Source of the DNA: Opitutia bacterium
GTDB taxonomy: Bacteria > Verrucomicrobiota > Verrucomicrobiia > Opitutales > JANYEO01
Direction of reading: 5' to 3'
Length of the DNA: 27,021 nucleotides
Assembly: GCA_025363025.1 (NCBI GenBank)
Contig: JANYEO010000075.1
Coordinates: forward strand, 1 to 27,021
Shown: piece after piece, positions 15,951-22,947 of the stretch
How the letters are laid out: each line of letters starts with the position of its first letter
Position numbering within the stretch: position 1 is the first letter of the stretch
The notes under the pieces: generated by a model
The model's input: only the letters and a program-made list of their open reading frames with translations
Told to the model about the DNA's origin: nothing
Databases searched by the model: none
Translations under genes and position numbers: made by a program

Positions 15951-16954
15951 TAGGCTCCGGGAAGGTTAGGGAGGGTTAGTTTTGCGGCACTGGAAGGTTC
16001 TTCCCAGCTCCGTTTTGTAGCGGCGAGGAAGATGTCCTCCAGGGTAGGCGTGTGGGCATGGCATTCAGCTAGTTCGACTGCGGTTGCGTGGCTCATGGCA
16101 TTCACTAAGCGGGCCGATAAATCTTCGTCGGAATGAACGTCTAGGTGGAAACATTCGGCTGAACTATTTTCGGTGGGCTTTAAGTGCCACTTTATTTCTC
16201 CCAGCGTTTGAGTAAGTGTTTGGATAAGGGCTTCTTTATTGCCTAAAATGCGAAGCTCGTAGCGGCGTTTTTTGATAAAATGCTGGCGCAAATGGGTGGG
16301 GCTACCACAAGCGATAATCCGGCCATGGTGGATGATGATGGCTTTGTCACACATTGCTTCGATTTCTCCTAGTAAGTGGCTAGAAATGAGGAGGGTGACT
16401 TCCCCTTTTAGACGGTTAACTAGGTCGCGGAATTTTAGTACCTGGTGTGGGTCTAGTCCGATGGTGGGTTCGTCCAAAATTAAGACTTTTGGGCTGTGTA
16501 GTAGGGCTTCTGCAATGCCTACCCGCTGACGATAGCCTTTAGATAAATTCCCAATGAGGGAAAGCCGGGCCGTACGGCTCAAATCACTGCGCTCAAGGGA
16601 GGCATCAACTGCATTTTTAATAGCCCGGTGGGGGACGCCTTTTAAGCGGGCTCGGTGTTTTAAATATTCTTCTACTCGTAAGTCTTCAGGGAGGGGATTG
16701 TTTTCGGGTAAGTACCCTAAGTAGCGATGGATGACGTGGGGGTGGCGCGCTACCGATTGCCCGCAAATATAGGCCTCCCCGGAAGTTGCCGGCATTAAGG
16801 CGGTTAAGATGCGTAAGGTCGTGCTTTTCCCCGCTCCATTAGGCCCTAAAAACCCTGCAATCTCTCCGGGTTTTAGAGAGAAAGAGACATCCTCAATGGC
16901 TAGTGTTGCCCCATAGTACTTGGTGAGGTTATGGGCTAATAAAGCGTCTGACAT
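15950..16954 (-). CDS. ABC transporter ATP-binding protein (GldA-like)
   Basis: The 334-residue cytoplasmic ATPase energises the adjacent permease. It has Walker A GPNGAGKST (37-45), the signature LSKGYRQR (137-144), Walker B VLILDEP (157-163) and the H-loop SSHLL. The Q-loop segment is GYLPENNPLPEDLRVEEYL, close to that of ABC-2 and GldA proteins. A C-terminal extension of about 100 residues after the nucleotide-binding domain (YELRILGNKEALIQTL then a segment ending LEDIFLAAT) matches the DUF4162-type tail of this group. It starts 22 bases after birA, so birA is probably the first gene of the same transcript. Confidence 0.93.
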   Translation of the reverse strand: MSDALLAHNLTKYYGATLAIEDVSFSLKPGEIAGFLGPNGAGKSTTLRILTALMPATSGEAYICGQSVARHPHVIHRYLGYLPENNPLPEDLRVEEYLKHRARLKGVPHRAIKNAVDASLERSDLSRTARLSLIGNLSKGYRQRVGIAEALLHSPKVLILDEPTIGLDPHQVLKFRDLVNRLKGEVTLLISSHLLGEIEAMCDKAIIIHHGRIIACGSPTHLRQHFIKKRRYELRILGNKEALIQTLTQTLGEIKWHLKPTENSSAECFHLDVHSDEDLSARLVNAMSHATAVELAECHAHTPTLEDIFLAATKRSWEEPSSAAKLTLPNLPGA

Positions 16955-16976
16955 AGAAAACTACCATGGCTAGGTT

Positions 16977-17972
16977 TTAAGGTGTGCCGCTGAGTGTAAC
17001 ATCCCCCGCGTGGACTGCGATCTTGTTTCCATCTGCCGTTGTTATTTTTAGAGCTCCCGTGGGGTCTAGGCCTGCGGCAACCCCTTCTATAAGGGTTTCG
17101 CCTCTGCGTACCTTTACGGGTTGGTTTTCTAGGGCGTCAAAGCGTGTCCAGAGGGTTTCAAAATCGGCCATGTAACGGCCTTCCATGTAGGTATCATAGG
17201 CCTCAAATACCGTTTTAGCCAGGACAGCAGCCACGTGGTGAAGGGGCAATGCTTGGCCCTTAGCGAGAGCGAGGGAGGTGGCCTTGTTTGCTAAGTCAGT
17301 TAGCCAATGGTCCGTGTTGGGGTTTACGTTGAGGCCTATTCCAAAAACTAAATGGCGGACGTGGTCAGTATCAATGGTAGACTCAGCCAGCATGCCCGCT
17401 AATTTTTTGCCTTGGAATAGTAAGTCATTAGGCCATTTAAGCTGAACAGGAATGTCCCAGTTGGCTCGTAGGGCTTCACACACTTTTAATCCAACCCAGA
17501 GAGAAAGGCGGGAGAGTTGTTCGAGGGGTTGGTTAGGCCTAAAGATAAATGAAAAATAGAGGTTGCCTGTGTCCATGGCCATCCAAGAGCGGCCTAAACG
17601 GCCTCGCCCAGCAGACATAGTGCGGGCAATAACAAGTCCGGGGGCTACGGCCCCATTCCCCAGTCGTCGCATTCCCTCCGTGTTTGTGCTATCAATAGAG
17701 TCCAGGAAATACACGGGTTTATTAATTCCCTCTTGGTTGAAGTAGACTTGGATTAAGTCAGGATGAAGGCTTGTGGGCTCTTCTAAGAGTCGGTATCCGC
17801 GGTTTCGGATAGCTTCAAAGCGAAACCCCGCTTCTGATAATATTTCTAAACGTTTCCAAACAGCCACCCGCGAAAGCCCAAGTGTGTTAGCCAGGGCTTC
17901 TCCAGATACATAAGTATCTTTTGCCTCAAGTAGGGCTTGTATAATGATTTGATTGGATGATTTGTCCTCCAT
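16977..17972 (-). CDS. birA: Biotin--[acetyl-CoA-carboxylase] ligase, possibly also a repressor (BirA)
   Basis: BirA activates biotin with ATP and joins it to the AccB lysine. The product is about 331 residues. It has an N-terminal winged helix (SGEALANTLGLSRVAVWKRLEIL) preceding the ligase core, with the biotinyl-AMP loop GRGRLGRSW, the KWPNDLL motif and GIGLNVN, and a C-terminal SH3-like domain. The DNA-binding domain makes this the bifunctional type, which in E. coli and Bacillus represses biotin genes; no biotin operon is in the window. I chose the ATG at 17972. A TTG at 18005 in the same frame would add 11 residues. A type II hairpin repeat lies immediately upstream. Its target AccB is encoded at 6056-6538. 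Confidence 0.94.
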   Translation of the reverse strand: MEDKSSNQIIIQALLEAKDTYVSGEALANTLGLSRVAVWKRLEILSEAGFRFEAIRNRGYRLLEEPTSLHPDLIQVYFNQEGINKPVYFLDSIDSTNTEGMRRLGNGAVAPGLVIARTMSAGRGRLGRSWMAMDTGNLYFSFIFRPNQPLEQLSRLSLWVGLKVCEALRANWDIPVQLKWPNDLLFQGKKLAGMLAESTIDTDHVRHLVFGIGLNVNPNTDHWLTDLANKATSLALAKGQALPLHHVAAVLAKTVFEAYDTYMEGRYMADFETLWTRFDALENQPVKVRRGETLIEGVAAGLDPTGALKITTADGNKIAVHAGDVTLSGTP

Positions 17973-18020
17973 AAAAAGAAGACGCTGACAAGCACTCCCC
18001 TCCAAGAGAAGCCCAAAAAT

Positions 18021-18138
18021 GTAAACTGCTCTCCTAATGCATGCTTTTGAGCATCATCGTACTCACGTACCTTTAGTACACTCCGTGCGTTTCCTCTCAA
18101 AATCGCTTCAAAATCAAAGCATTAGAAAAGCAGTTTAC
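18021..18138 (+). repeat. Hairpin repeat, type II core, copy 3 (between fur and birA)
   Basis: GTAAACTGCT (18021-18030) pairs perfectly with AGCAGTTTAC (18129-18138). An inner TAATGC/GCATTA pair continues the stem after a small internal loop. The type II core at 18043-18114 shares blocks GCTTTTRAGCATC, CTCACGTAC, GTAC.CTCCG and AAATC..TTC..AAAT with the copy at 20162-20234. The centre is again GTAC-loop-GTAC. It lies upstream of birA and about 150 bases after the fur stop, so it may sit in the leader of the birA operon as well as the fur 3' region. Confidence 0.85.
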
Positions 18139-18288
18139 GCAATGGTTGAGCGTGGGGGTGATATCTGAAAATCAAAACATTCTGCAATTGGCCTCTAGAC
18201 ATTGAAGTGCTGGCAGTAAGCTTTTAATTTTTAAAATTTAACCTAATATCCCGAGAACTCAAAAGAAGGGCATTCTGCGTACGGTCTC
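18139..18288. repeat. Intergenic remainder with a right-half remnant of a type I repeat
   Basis: Bases 18165-18196 match 28 of 32 positions of the right edge of repeat copy 1 (1849-1880), including CATTCTGCAAT and GGCCTCT. The left part of that repeat is absent, so this is a truncated copy sitting directly beside a complete type II copy. The rest, about 18200-18288, is moderately AT-rich (TTTTAATTTTTAAAATTTAA) and runs up to the fur stop codon. No gene is evident. Confidence 0.65.
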
Positions 18289-18720
18289 TTAGTCGTGATA
18301 TTCCCCATGCACGATCACCTCAGAATGGTTTACGTGAAAGTGCTTTGGCAAATTCGTCAGTTGTACTTTGACGCTTTTTGGATCCAGAAAAAAGGCCCGA
18401 TTGGTTTTGCTGCAGAGGAACAAGGGGTGTTTTTCTGCCATGGGTAAATAGTAGCGGGAGGGTTGCCCGGGTACCTCCACACTCATGAGGTCATGCTGCT
18501 CAAGCATGGTCTTAATGTTGCGGTAAACTGTAGCAATACCGAGGTTTTGAACATCTGCGCTCGCAATATCTAAAATTTCTTTCGGGCCTAGAGGGCGGCC
18601 TGTTTTTGAAAATGCATTCTTTATGGCATTGCGCTGACGCGTAGAGCGAAGGGACTTCGTGTTTAACATAGGGGTAGGTGGGGTGGGGCTACTAGAAGGG
18701 CTTAAGTTCTTTAAGCTCAC
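18289..18720 (-). CDS. Fur family transcriptional regulator, cysteine-poor divergent type
   Basis: The 143-residue product has a Fur-type winged helix: STRQRNAIKNAFSKTGRPLGPKEILDIA, then LGIATVYRNIKTMLEQHDLMSVEVPGQPSRYYLP, including the hallmark TVYRN recognition helix. The dimerisation half is recognisable (KHPLFLCSKTNRAFFLDP and HFHVNHSEVIVHGEYHD). However, it lacks the CxxC pairs of the structural zinc site, keeping a single Cys, and lacks the HHxH motif. It may therefore sense metal differently, or not at all. The given start is a GTG with a Ser/Pro-rich lead; an ATG at 18669 is a reasonable alternative (126 residues). It is divergent from rlmD, and a short palindrome lies 12 bases upstream of the GTG. 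Confidence 0.85.
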   Translation of the reverse strand: MSLKNLSPSSSPTPPTPMLNTKSLRSTRQRNAIKNAFSKTGRPLGPKEILDIASADVQNLGIATVYRNIKTMLEQHDLMSVEVPGQPSRYYLPMAEKHPLFLCSKTNRAFFLDPKSVKVQLTNLPKHFHVNHSEVIVHGEYHD

Positions 18721-18925
18721 TATTTTTACGGTGTTATTGATAACGGAAATTAAGTTTTAAGTCAAAGTTCTTTTTGAGGGTAGGGAATCGATAAAAATAT
18801 TTTTCCCAAGAGTACATTATTTTAGCGACTATTTTCTTAATGTTTGAGTTTAATAAATCATTATCCAAGAACAGGCTTGTCATGCCGTTGTTCGCTTACA
18901 TGCTATCGGTTTTTATAGACTATTT
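18721..18925. promoter_or_regulatory. Divergent promoter region fur/rlmD with candidate Fur-type operator
   Basis: GTTATTGATAAC at 18733-18744 is a perfect 5+5 inverted repeat just upstream of the fur start and resembles half of the classical Fur box (GATAATGATAAT). ATCATTATC at 18857-18865 equals the last nine bases of the classical 19-bp Fur box. The 205-base region is strongly AT-rich compared with the genes. Both sites would suit autoregulation of fur or control of rlmD, but each matches only 11 of 19 consensus positions, and the regulator is divergent. No confident -35/-10 pair was assigned. Confidence 0.35.
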
Positions 18926-20143
18926 ATGGACCGCGCCGCTCCCAAAGGGTTTATTCCCGAACCTTTTTATTATCACGAAGAAGTCGAGATGGAGGTTGAT
19001 ACGTTGACGAATCAGGCTCATGGCCTGGGTCGGGTAAATGGTTGGGTCGTTATGGTCCGTTTTGCCTTGCCAGGAGAGCGCGTTCGGGTGCGCATCTATA
19101 AAAACTACAAAAATTATTCCGAGGCAGATTTAGTGGCCGTGATAACGCCTTCGCCTGATCGGATTATTGCCCCTTGTCCTTTATTTAAGGGATGCGGGGG
19201 GTGCCAGTATCAACATTTAGCGTATCCAGCCCAGTTAAAGTGGAAGACCCAGCAAGTGCAGGAGTTATTAAAGCACCTAGCCGGGGCAGAGGCCGTTGTA
19301 AAGCCGGCTTGGCCTTCTCCTAGGCCTTATCATTATCGTTCAAAGCTCACTCCGCATTATCCTAAACCGCGGGGAGATGCCTTTCCCATTGGGTTTTTAA
19401 AAGAAGGCAGTGCCCATTCAATCGTTGATGTACCGGCTTGCCCGATTGCGACAGAAGCCATTAATGAAGCGCTCCCGGGTGTTCGGGCTACGTTAACCGC
19501 GCGGCAAGGTCAGCTTAAAAAGGGGGGTACCCTCCTTTTTCGTGATGCAGAGGCCGGGGTAGAGACGAATCCACGCGCCCTCGTGGCCCAAGTTGTAGGT
19601 CCCTGGCGCTTCGAGTTTTTAGCGGGCGATTTTTTTCAAAATAACCCCTATATTTTGCCTGATTTTGTCGAATACGTGACGGGCCAGGCTCAAGCCGGTG
19701 GCGTGCGTTATTTGATAGACGCTTATTGCGGCGGCGGCCTCTTTGGCATTGCTAGCAGCCGTGCTTTCGAACGTTTTATGGGGGTAGAGCTGAGTTCCCA
19801 AGCCGTGGCCAGCGCGCGGAAAAACGCGGCTTTAAACGGGGTCATCAATGGGGAGTTCATCGTAGGCCAGGCCGAGGCTATTTTCGAAAGCGTTACTTTC
19901 CCAGCTACTGAAACAGCCGTCGTGCTAGACCCCCCTCGCAAAGGCTGTGACCGTATCTTTTTAGACCAGCTCTTGGCTTATTCCCCCGCCCGCATCGTCT
20001 ATGTTTCCTGTGACCCTGCCACCCAGGCCCGCGACTTAGCGATCCTTTTGCAAGGCGGCTACACGCTTACAGCCGTGCAACCCTTTGATCTCTTCCCTCA
20101 GACTAAGCATATAGAAAGCATAGCTACCCTCAGTCGGAGTTAG
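18926..20143 (+). CDS. rlmD: 23S rRNA (uracil-5-)-methyltransferase RlmD/RumA-type
   Basis: The enzyme methylates a uridine of 23S rRNA (U1939 in E. coli) with SAM. The 405 residues contain an N-terminal TRAM-like RNA-binding domain (VDTLTNQAHGLGRVNGWVVMVRFALPGERVRV), the iron-sulfur cysteines CPLFKGCGGCQYQHL with a fourth Cys in VPACPIA, and a SAM-binding core (LIDAYCGGGLFGI). The catalytic end has LDPPRKGCD and the nucleophile in YVSCDPATQARDL. RlmC/RlmD/TrmA assignment within the family is by the cluster and the TRAM domain, so the exact target base is inferred. The last five codons form part of the left arm of the downstream hairpin repeat (from 20129), so the gene end is embedded in the repeat. 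Confidence 0.9.
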   Translation: MDRAAPKGFIPEPFYYHEEVEMEVDTLTNQAHGLGRVNGWVVMVRFALPGERVRVRIYKNYKNYSEADLVAVITPSPDRIIAPCPLFKGCGGCQYQHLAYPAQLKWKTQQVQELLKHLAGAEAVVKPAWPSPRPYHYRSKLTPHYPKPRGDAFPIGFLKEGSAHSIVDVPACPIATEAINEALPGVRATLTARQGQLKKGGTLLFRDAEAGVETNPRALVAQVVGPWRFEFLAGDFFQNNPYILPDFVEYVTGQAQAGGVRYLIDAYCGGGLFGIASSRAFERFMGVELSSQAVASARKNAALNGVINGEFIVGQAEAIFESVTFPATETAVVLDPPRKGCDRIFLDQLLAYSPARIVYVSCDPATQARDLAILLQGGYTLTAVQPFDLFPQTKHIESIATLSRS

Positions 20144-20258
20144 CAGGGGGTTCTTTCGGTTGCTTTTAAGCATCTCCGTGCTCACGTACTTATCTGTACG
20201 CTCCGCGCGCCTCCGCATAAAATCATTCCGAAATAACCCCCTGCTGATCTCGACTGAG
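20129..20258 (+). repeat. Hairpin repeat, type II core, copy 4 (overlapping the rlmD stop)
   Basis: The left arm 20129-20152 and the right arm 20235-20258 are 24-nt inverted repeats that pair except for about three positions (CTCAGTCG ... AGCAGGGGGTT). The left arm includes the last codons CTC AGT CGG AGT and the TAG of rlmD. Between the arms lies a type II core (20162-20234) homologous to the one at 18043-18114, with CTCACGTAC, a short loop and GTACGCTCCG at its centre. No T-run follows. It could define the 3' end of the rlmD transcript. Confidence 0.88.
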
Positions 20259-20271
20259 ATAAATGTATGAA

Positions 20272-20390
20272 GCATGCTGCAGAATGTCTTCCTTTTGAGT
20301 TTTTGGTCGGTTGTCGTTCCTCGAGTACCGCATGTACACTCGTCACTTCGTCCTACAAATTCCTCAAAATAAAGGCATTCTGCATGCGGT
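20272..20390 (+). repeat. Hairpin repeat, type I core, copy 5
   Basis: A 76-nt type I core (20295-20370) aligns without gaps to 3443-3518 and 1781-1856. The outer arms GCATGC-TGC-AGAATG (20272-20286) and CATTCTGCATGC (20376-20387) pair with one three-base bulge. The apical CGAGTAC-CGCAT-GTACACTCG is well formed here. The right flank, ending TTATAATCTG, is shared with copy 1. It directly follows copy 4 with a 13-base gap, making a composite array. Confidence 0.87.
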
Positions 20391-20400
20391 TTCTTTATAA

Positions 20401-20467
20401 TCTGTACGCTTCGCGCGCCTCCGCATAAAATCATTCCGAAATACCCTCATTCTAACGCTCGACTGAG
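20401..20467 (+). repeat. Hairpin repeat, type II right half, copy 6 (truncated)
   Basis: The first 43 bases (20401-20443) match 20193-20235 of copy 4 with one substitution. The sequence then drifts but regains CTCGACTGAG and GATGAAGCATGC, the same order that follows copy 4. The left half is missing. The junction with copy 5 falls at TCTG, a tetranucleotide present in the natural right flank of type I copies and in the type II core, so it looks like a recombination joint. Confidence 0.82.
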
Positions 20468-20557
20468 GTCAGTTGATGAAGCATGCATGCATTTGCGCCC
20501 TTACTACGTTCGACGTACGCACCTACCTAAAGTAGGCTTGACGGCGTCTCGTTTGTA
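20468..20557. other. Remainder of the 414-base rlmD-to-secreted-protein intergenic region
   Basis: After the three repeats, this stretch holds GCATGCATGCAT (20481-20492), a quasi-palindrome TACGTTCGACGTA (about 20506-20518) and a small hairpin CCTAC-CTAAA-GTAGG (20522-20536). The small hairpin lies 22 bases beyond the stop of the minus-strand gene. No coding region and no T-run is seen, so a terminator is not established. Confidence 0.4.
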
Positions 20558-21586
20558 TTATGCAGCAGTTTCGCTATCTTCTTGAGCTTGATTGGATTTT
20601 GGTAAGTCTAATGAGAGGCCCACGGGTATGATTAAAGTATGCGCAATATAGAGGTTTCTGATTTCAAAAGCATTTTTTATCTTTGCTTCTCGAAGCGCAT
20701 CTAGTGTGTTGATTAAATTGAGTATAGACACATCCTGTAATTGAGAAGGATTTAAGGTGGCCGTTATTGTTTCTTCAAAACTGTTAGGGAGATTAGCCAG
20801 TAAGAGTTCCCGTACTTGTTCGAACTCTTCTTGCTTGCATTGAAGTTCGTCAGTAGTACATGTAATGTCGTTTGAGAGTAGTCGAAGTGTGAAAATGCGG
20901 TTTAAAAGTTCTTCCGCCAAGTCCATGACGTCTCTATGATGCTCGCATGCCTCAATATTATGTGCAAATTTGAAGGCGACAATTTCAACCTGGTTTAGTT
21001 CAGCTCGATAGCTAAGGTTCAGCATTTTTATGGCCAGGGTTAGGGATTCCCACTCTTTTTGCTTCGCATCGATTTGTGCCATCAGCTCTTTTTTGACTGC
21101 CTGTATATCGGAATCATTCAAATCTTTTAAACTTTTTGCACTTGTAATGATTTTAGTAATTGAGGCGAGGTCCGGTAAAGAAATGTTCAGTGTTTCTGAG
21201 GAGTCGATGGAAAGAGGGATCGTAATAGTGGCCCCATCTACTTGAAACATGGGCTGTTTATTGAGTGTTTCATGGCTCAGGTTTGTTAGTATATTTTGAA
21301 GCTTTGAAAAGGCTTCTTCACTGTTGTTGTGATCATCTGCATTCAATAGATAAGGCATGACAACTCTTATGGCCTCTTGTTGCGTTTGTACAAATATGAT
21401 AGCATTGGGCAGGATACATGTATGCAGTCCTTGATTAAATCGAAATGAAGAAGAAAATTGTCCTGCAGTACCTAATTCAGTATCTAGTTTAAAAGAAGGT
21501 TCATAAGCGATTGCAGGCAAGCTGGCTAAAAGGCACACAGACGCTACAAAGCGCTTCAAGGATAGGGGGGGGATAGAATAAGACAT
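20558..21586 (-). CDS. Secreted or periplasmic protein of unknown function
   Basis: I do not recognise a family. The 342-residue product begins with a clear signal peptide (residues 1 to about 28: basic SLKRF, hydrophobic VASVCLLASLPAIA, cleavage before YEPSF). The mature part alternates short beta-like segments (FQVDGATITIPLSIDSSETLNISL) with long charged helices (about 150-300) that could form helical bundles. There are six cysteines after the signal, including ITCTTDELQC, so disulfides are possible. The gene stands alone, convergent with rlmD and divergent from the exporter operon at 21817-24965. Its codon use looks more AT-rich than its neighbours. A link to the exporter is only positional. 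Confidence 0.75.
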   Translation of the reverse strand: MSYSIPPLSLKRFVASVCLLASLPAIAYEPSFKLDTELGTAGQFSSSFRFNQGLHTCILPNAIIFVQTQQEAIRVVMPYLLNADDHNNSEEAFSKLQNILTNLSHETLNKQPMFQVDGATITIPLSIDSSETLNISLPDLASITKIITSAKSLKDLNDSDIQAVKKELMAQIDAKQKEWESLTLAIKMLNLSYRAELNQVEIVAFKFAHNIEACEHHRDVMDLAEELLNRIFTLRLLSNDITCTTDELQCKQEEFEQVRELLLANLPNSFEETITATLNPSQLQDVSILNLINTLDALREAKIKNAFEIRNLYIAHTLIIPVGLSLDLPKSNQAQEDSETAA

Positions 21587-21816
21587 AGCTTTAACGTCTA
21601 AGAAAAACGCAAATCACTAGGCAAGTTTTTTTCAAGTAAAAGACTGCTGTATCATATAATAGATTATGTCTCATAGTATAATGCCTTGATGTTTTTTTAA
21701 AAGGGCGTTTAAATGGGCGGAATTCCCCCGCCCCACATGTTGATTGCTTGCCAATGGTTTCCTGTTAAAGCCGCTGCAGTAGCGCTCCTTGGGGGGCACA
21801 TTCCCTATTATTTGCT
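21587..21816. promoter_or_regulatory. Divergent intergenic region, probable promoters
   Basis: These 230 bases separate the secreted-protein gene (-) and the exporter operon (+). The middle is AT-rich, with two TATAAT hexamers in CATATAATAG (about 21655) and AGTATAATGC (about 21677), and a T7 run at 21692-21698. GGGCGG (21715-21720) pairs with CCGCCC (21728-21733) in a small hairpin. No -35 box with proper spacing is convincing for either direction. Confidence 0.35.
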
Positions 21817-22938
21817 ATGAGATTTTGGCTTTTTGCAATCCTCCTTCCCTTGGCGGCTGGCGCTGCTGCTTTTTGGGCTTGGCCTTTTCGTCCCGTTGTT
21901 AAAGTCGTCTCCGTCCAGCGAGGCCGTGCGGTAGATGCCGTTACGGGGACTGTCTGTGTAATGGCCGCGAGGGATCTTACCCTGAGGGCAGAAGTCCCTG
22001 GTCGGGTCACTCAGGTCTGTTTAAGTCCGGGTATGGGCGGGGTCAAAGTTGGTATTGCAGACTCTGTCGCGCTGCTGGATACCAGTGAGATTGAAGGGCA
22101 AATAACCCTCTTGACCGCTCAAGCCCGTGGGGCGGCCGAGCGTGAGAAGATGGGGTCTACCTATGACTTAGAGCTTCAAAATATTCGGAGGGAAATGTCA
22201 GATTTAGAGCGTTTTTCGGCGAACGATTCCGCTGCGCAGGGTCGTTTAGAAAAACTTCAGCGAGATGCCCAGCGTCTCAAAATTTTGGCCGAGCAAGAAG
22301 GCATTAATCGGAGAGAAGATTCCGCTTCTTTTGCTGCTAAGCTAGCTCTTTTAAAAGCCGAGCAAGGCCGGATGAATTTTAGAAGCCCGATAGAAGGCCT
22401 CGTTGCAGAAGCCTTCGTTACCCCGGGGGATTGGGTGAGTGTTGGCGCCCCTATTTTGCGTATTTTATCCAATGAAAAGTTAATTCAAGCCAGTTTGGAC
22501 GAAGCGGATGTTCGGGGGGTTGAGCCTGGACAGCCCGTTTTGGTTTATTTAAGTGCGCGCCCGGGGGAAGTTTTGCGCGGTCGTGTTGGGGCTTTATCCC
22601 CCATGGCGGATCCTCAAACTCGTCGTCGGCTGCTCTATGTAACGCTTGATGTTGCAGATGATAGCACCCTCGTTCCGGGGATGACTGGGCAGATGAGCCT
22701 TACCCGGGCTGAGAGGCCGGAATCGCTCTTAGTGCCCCGCCGTGCCCTTTTGGGGGATAAAGTCTTAACCGTTCAAGGGGGCCAAGTTAAGCCTCAAGTG
22801 GTTGAGGTTGGTTTTCGCGGCCTTCATTATGCGGAGATTGTAGCTGGGCTCGACGAGGGCCAATCCATTATTGTAGATAACCTTCATATGTACCGGGATG
22901 GGCAGCGGGTAAATGCCGTCGCCTCTACTCGTCTTTAA
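21817..22938 (+). CDS. Periplasmic adaptor (membrane fusion protein, HlyD/MacA-like) of an ABC exporter
   Basis: The 373-residue product has an N-terminal membrane anchor or signal (RFWLFAILLPLAAGAAAFWAW). It is followed by a split lipoyl/barrel-sandwich domain: LRAEVPGRVTQVCLSPGM before and FRSPIEGLVAEAFVTPGDWVSVGAPILRI after a charged coiled-coil hairpin (about residues 95-185). Beta-barrel and membrane-proximal domains close the protein (LSARPGEVLRGRVGALSPMAD, LVPGMTGQMSL, LLVPRRALL). Such adaptors link an inner-membrane pump to an outer-membrane channel. The permease starts 9 bases after its stop. The pairing with FtsX-type permease and LolD-type ATPase points to MacAB/DevBCA-like systems. 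No TolC-like gene is present. Confidence 0.9.
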   Translation: MRFWLFAILLPLAAGAAAFWAWPFRPVVKVVSVQRGRAVDAVTGTVCVMAARDLTLRAEVPGRVTQVCLSPGMGGVKVGIADSVALLDTSEIEGQITLLTAQARGAAEREKMGSTYDLELQNIRREMSDLERFSANDSAAQGRLEKLQRDAQRLKILAEQEGINRREDSASFAAKLALLKAEQGRMNFRSPIEGLVAEAFVTPGDWVSVGAPILRILSNEKLIQASLDEADVRGVEPGQPVLVYLSARPGEVLRGRVGALSPMADPQTRRRLLYVTLDVADDSTLVPGMTGQMSLTRAERPESLLVPRRALLGDKVLTVQGGQVKPQVVEVGFRGLHYAEIVAGLDEGQSIIVDNLHMYRDGQRVNAVASTRL

Positions 22939-22947
22939 AATACGCAT

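Noticed and set aside
15186..16954. Gliding motility machinery
   Set aside because: Only GldA/F/G-type proteins are present; this trio is common in non-gliding bacteria and no other gliding gene is seen.
20129..20467. Possible CRISPR array or tandem repeat array
   Set aside because: The units differ in type, are spaced irregularly, are internally palindromic over their whole length, and there are no uniform spacers or cas genes.
1756..20467. Hairpins as standard intrinsic terminators
   Set aside because: None of the stems is followed by a run of T on either strand, and the conserved inner core is far longer than a terminator loop.
1756..20467. Repeats as insertion sequences or their direct remains
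   Set aside because: No transposase fragment is seen, copies are under 140 bases, and no direct target duplication flanks them.
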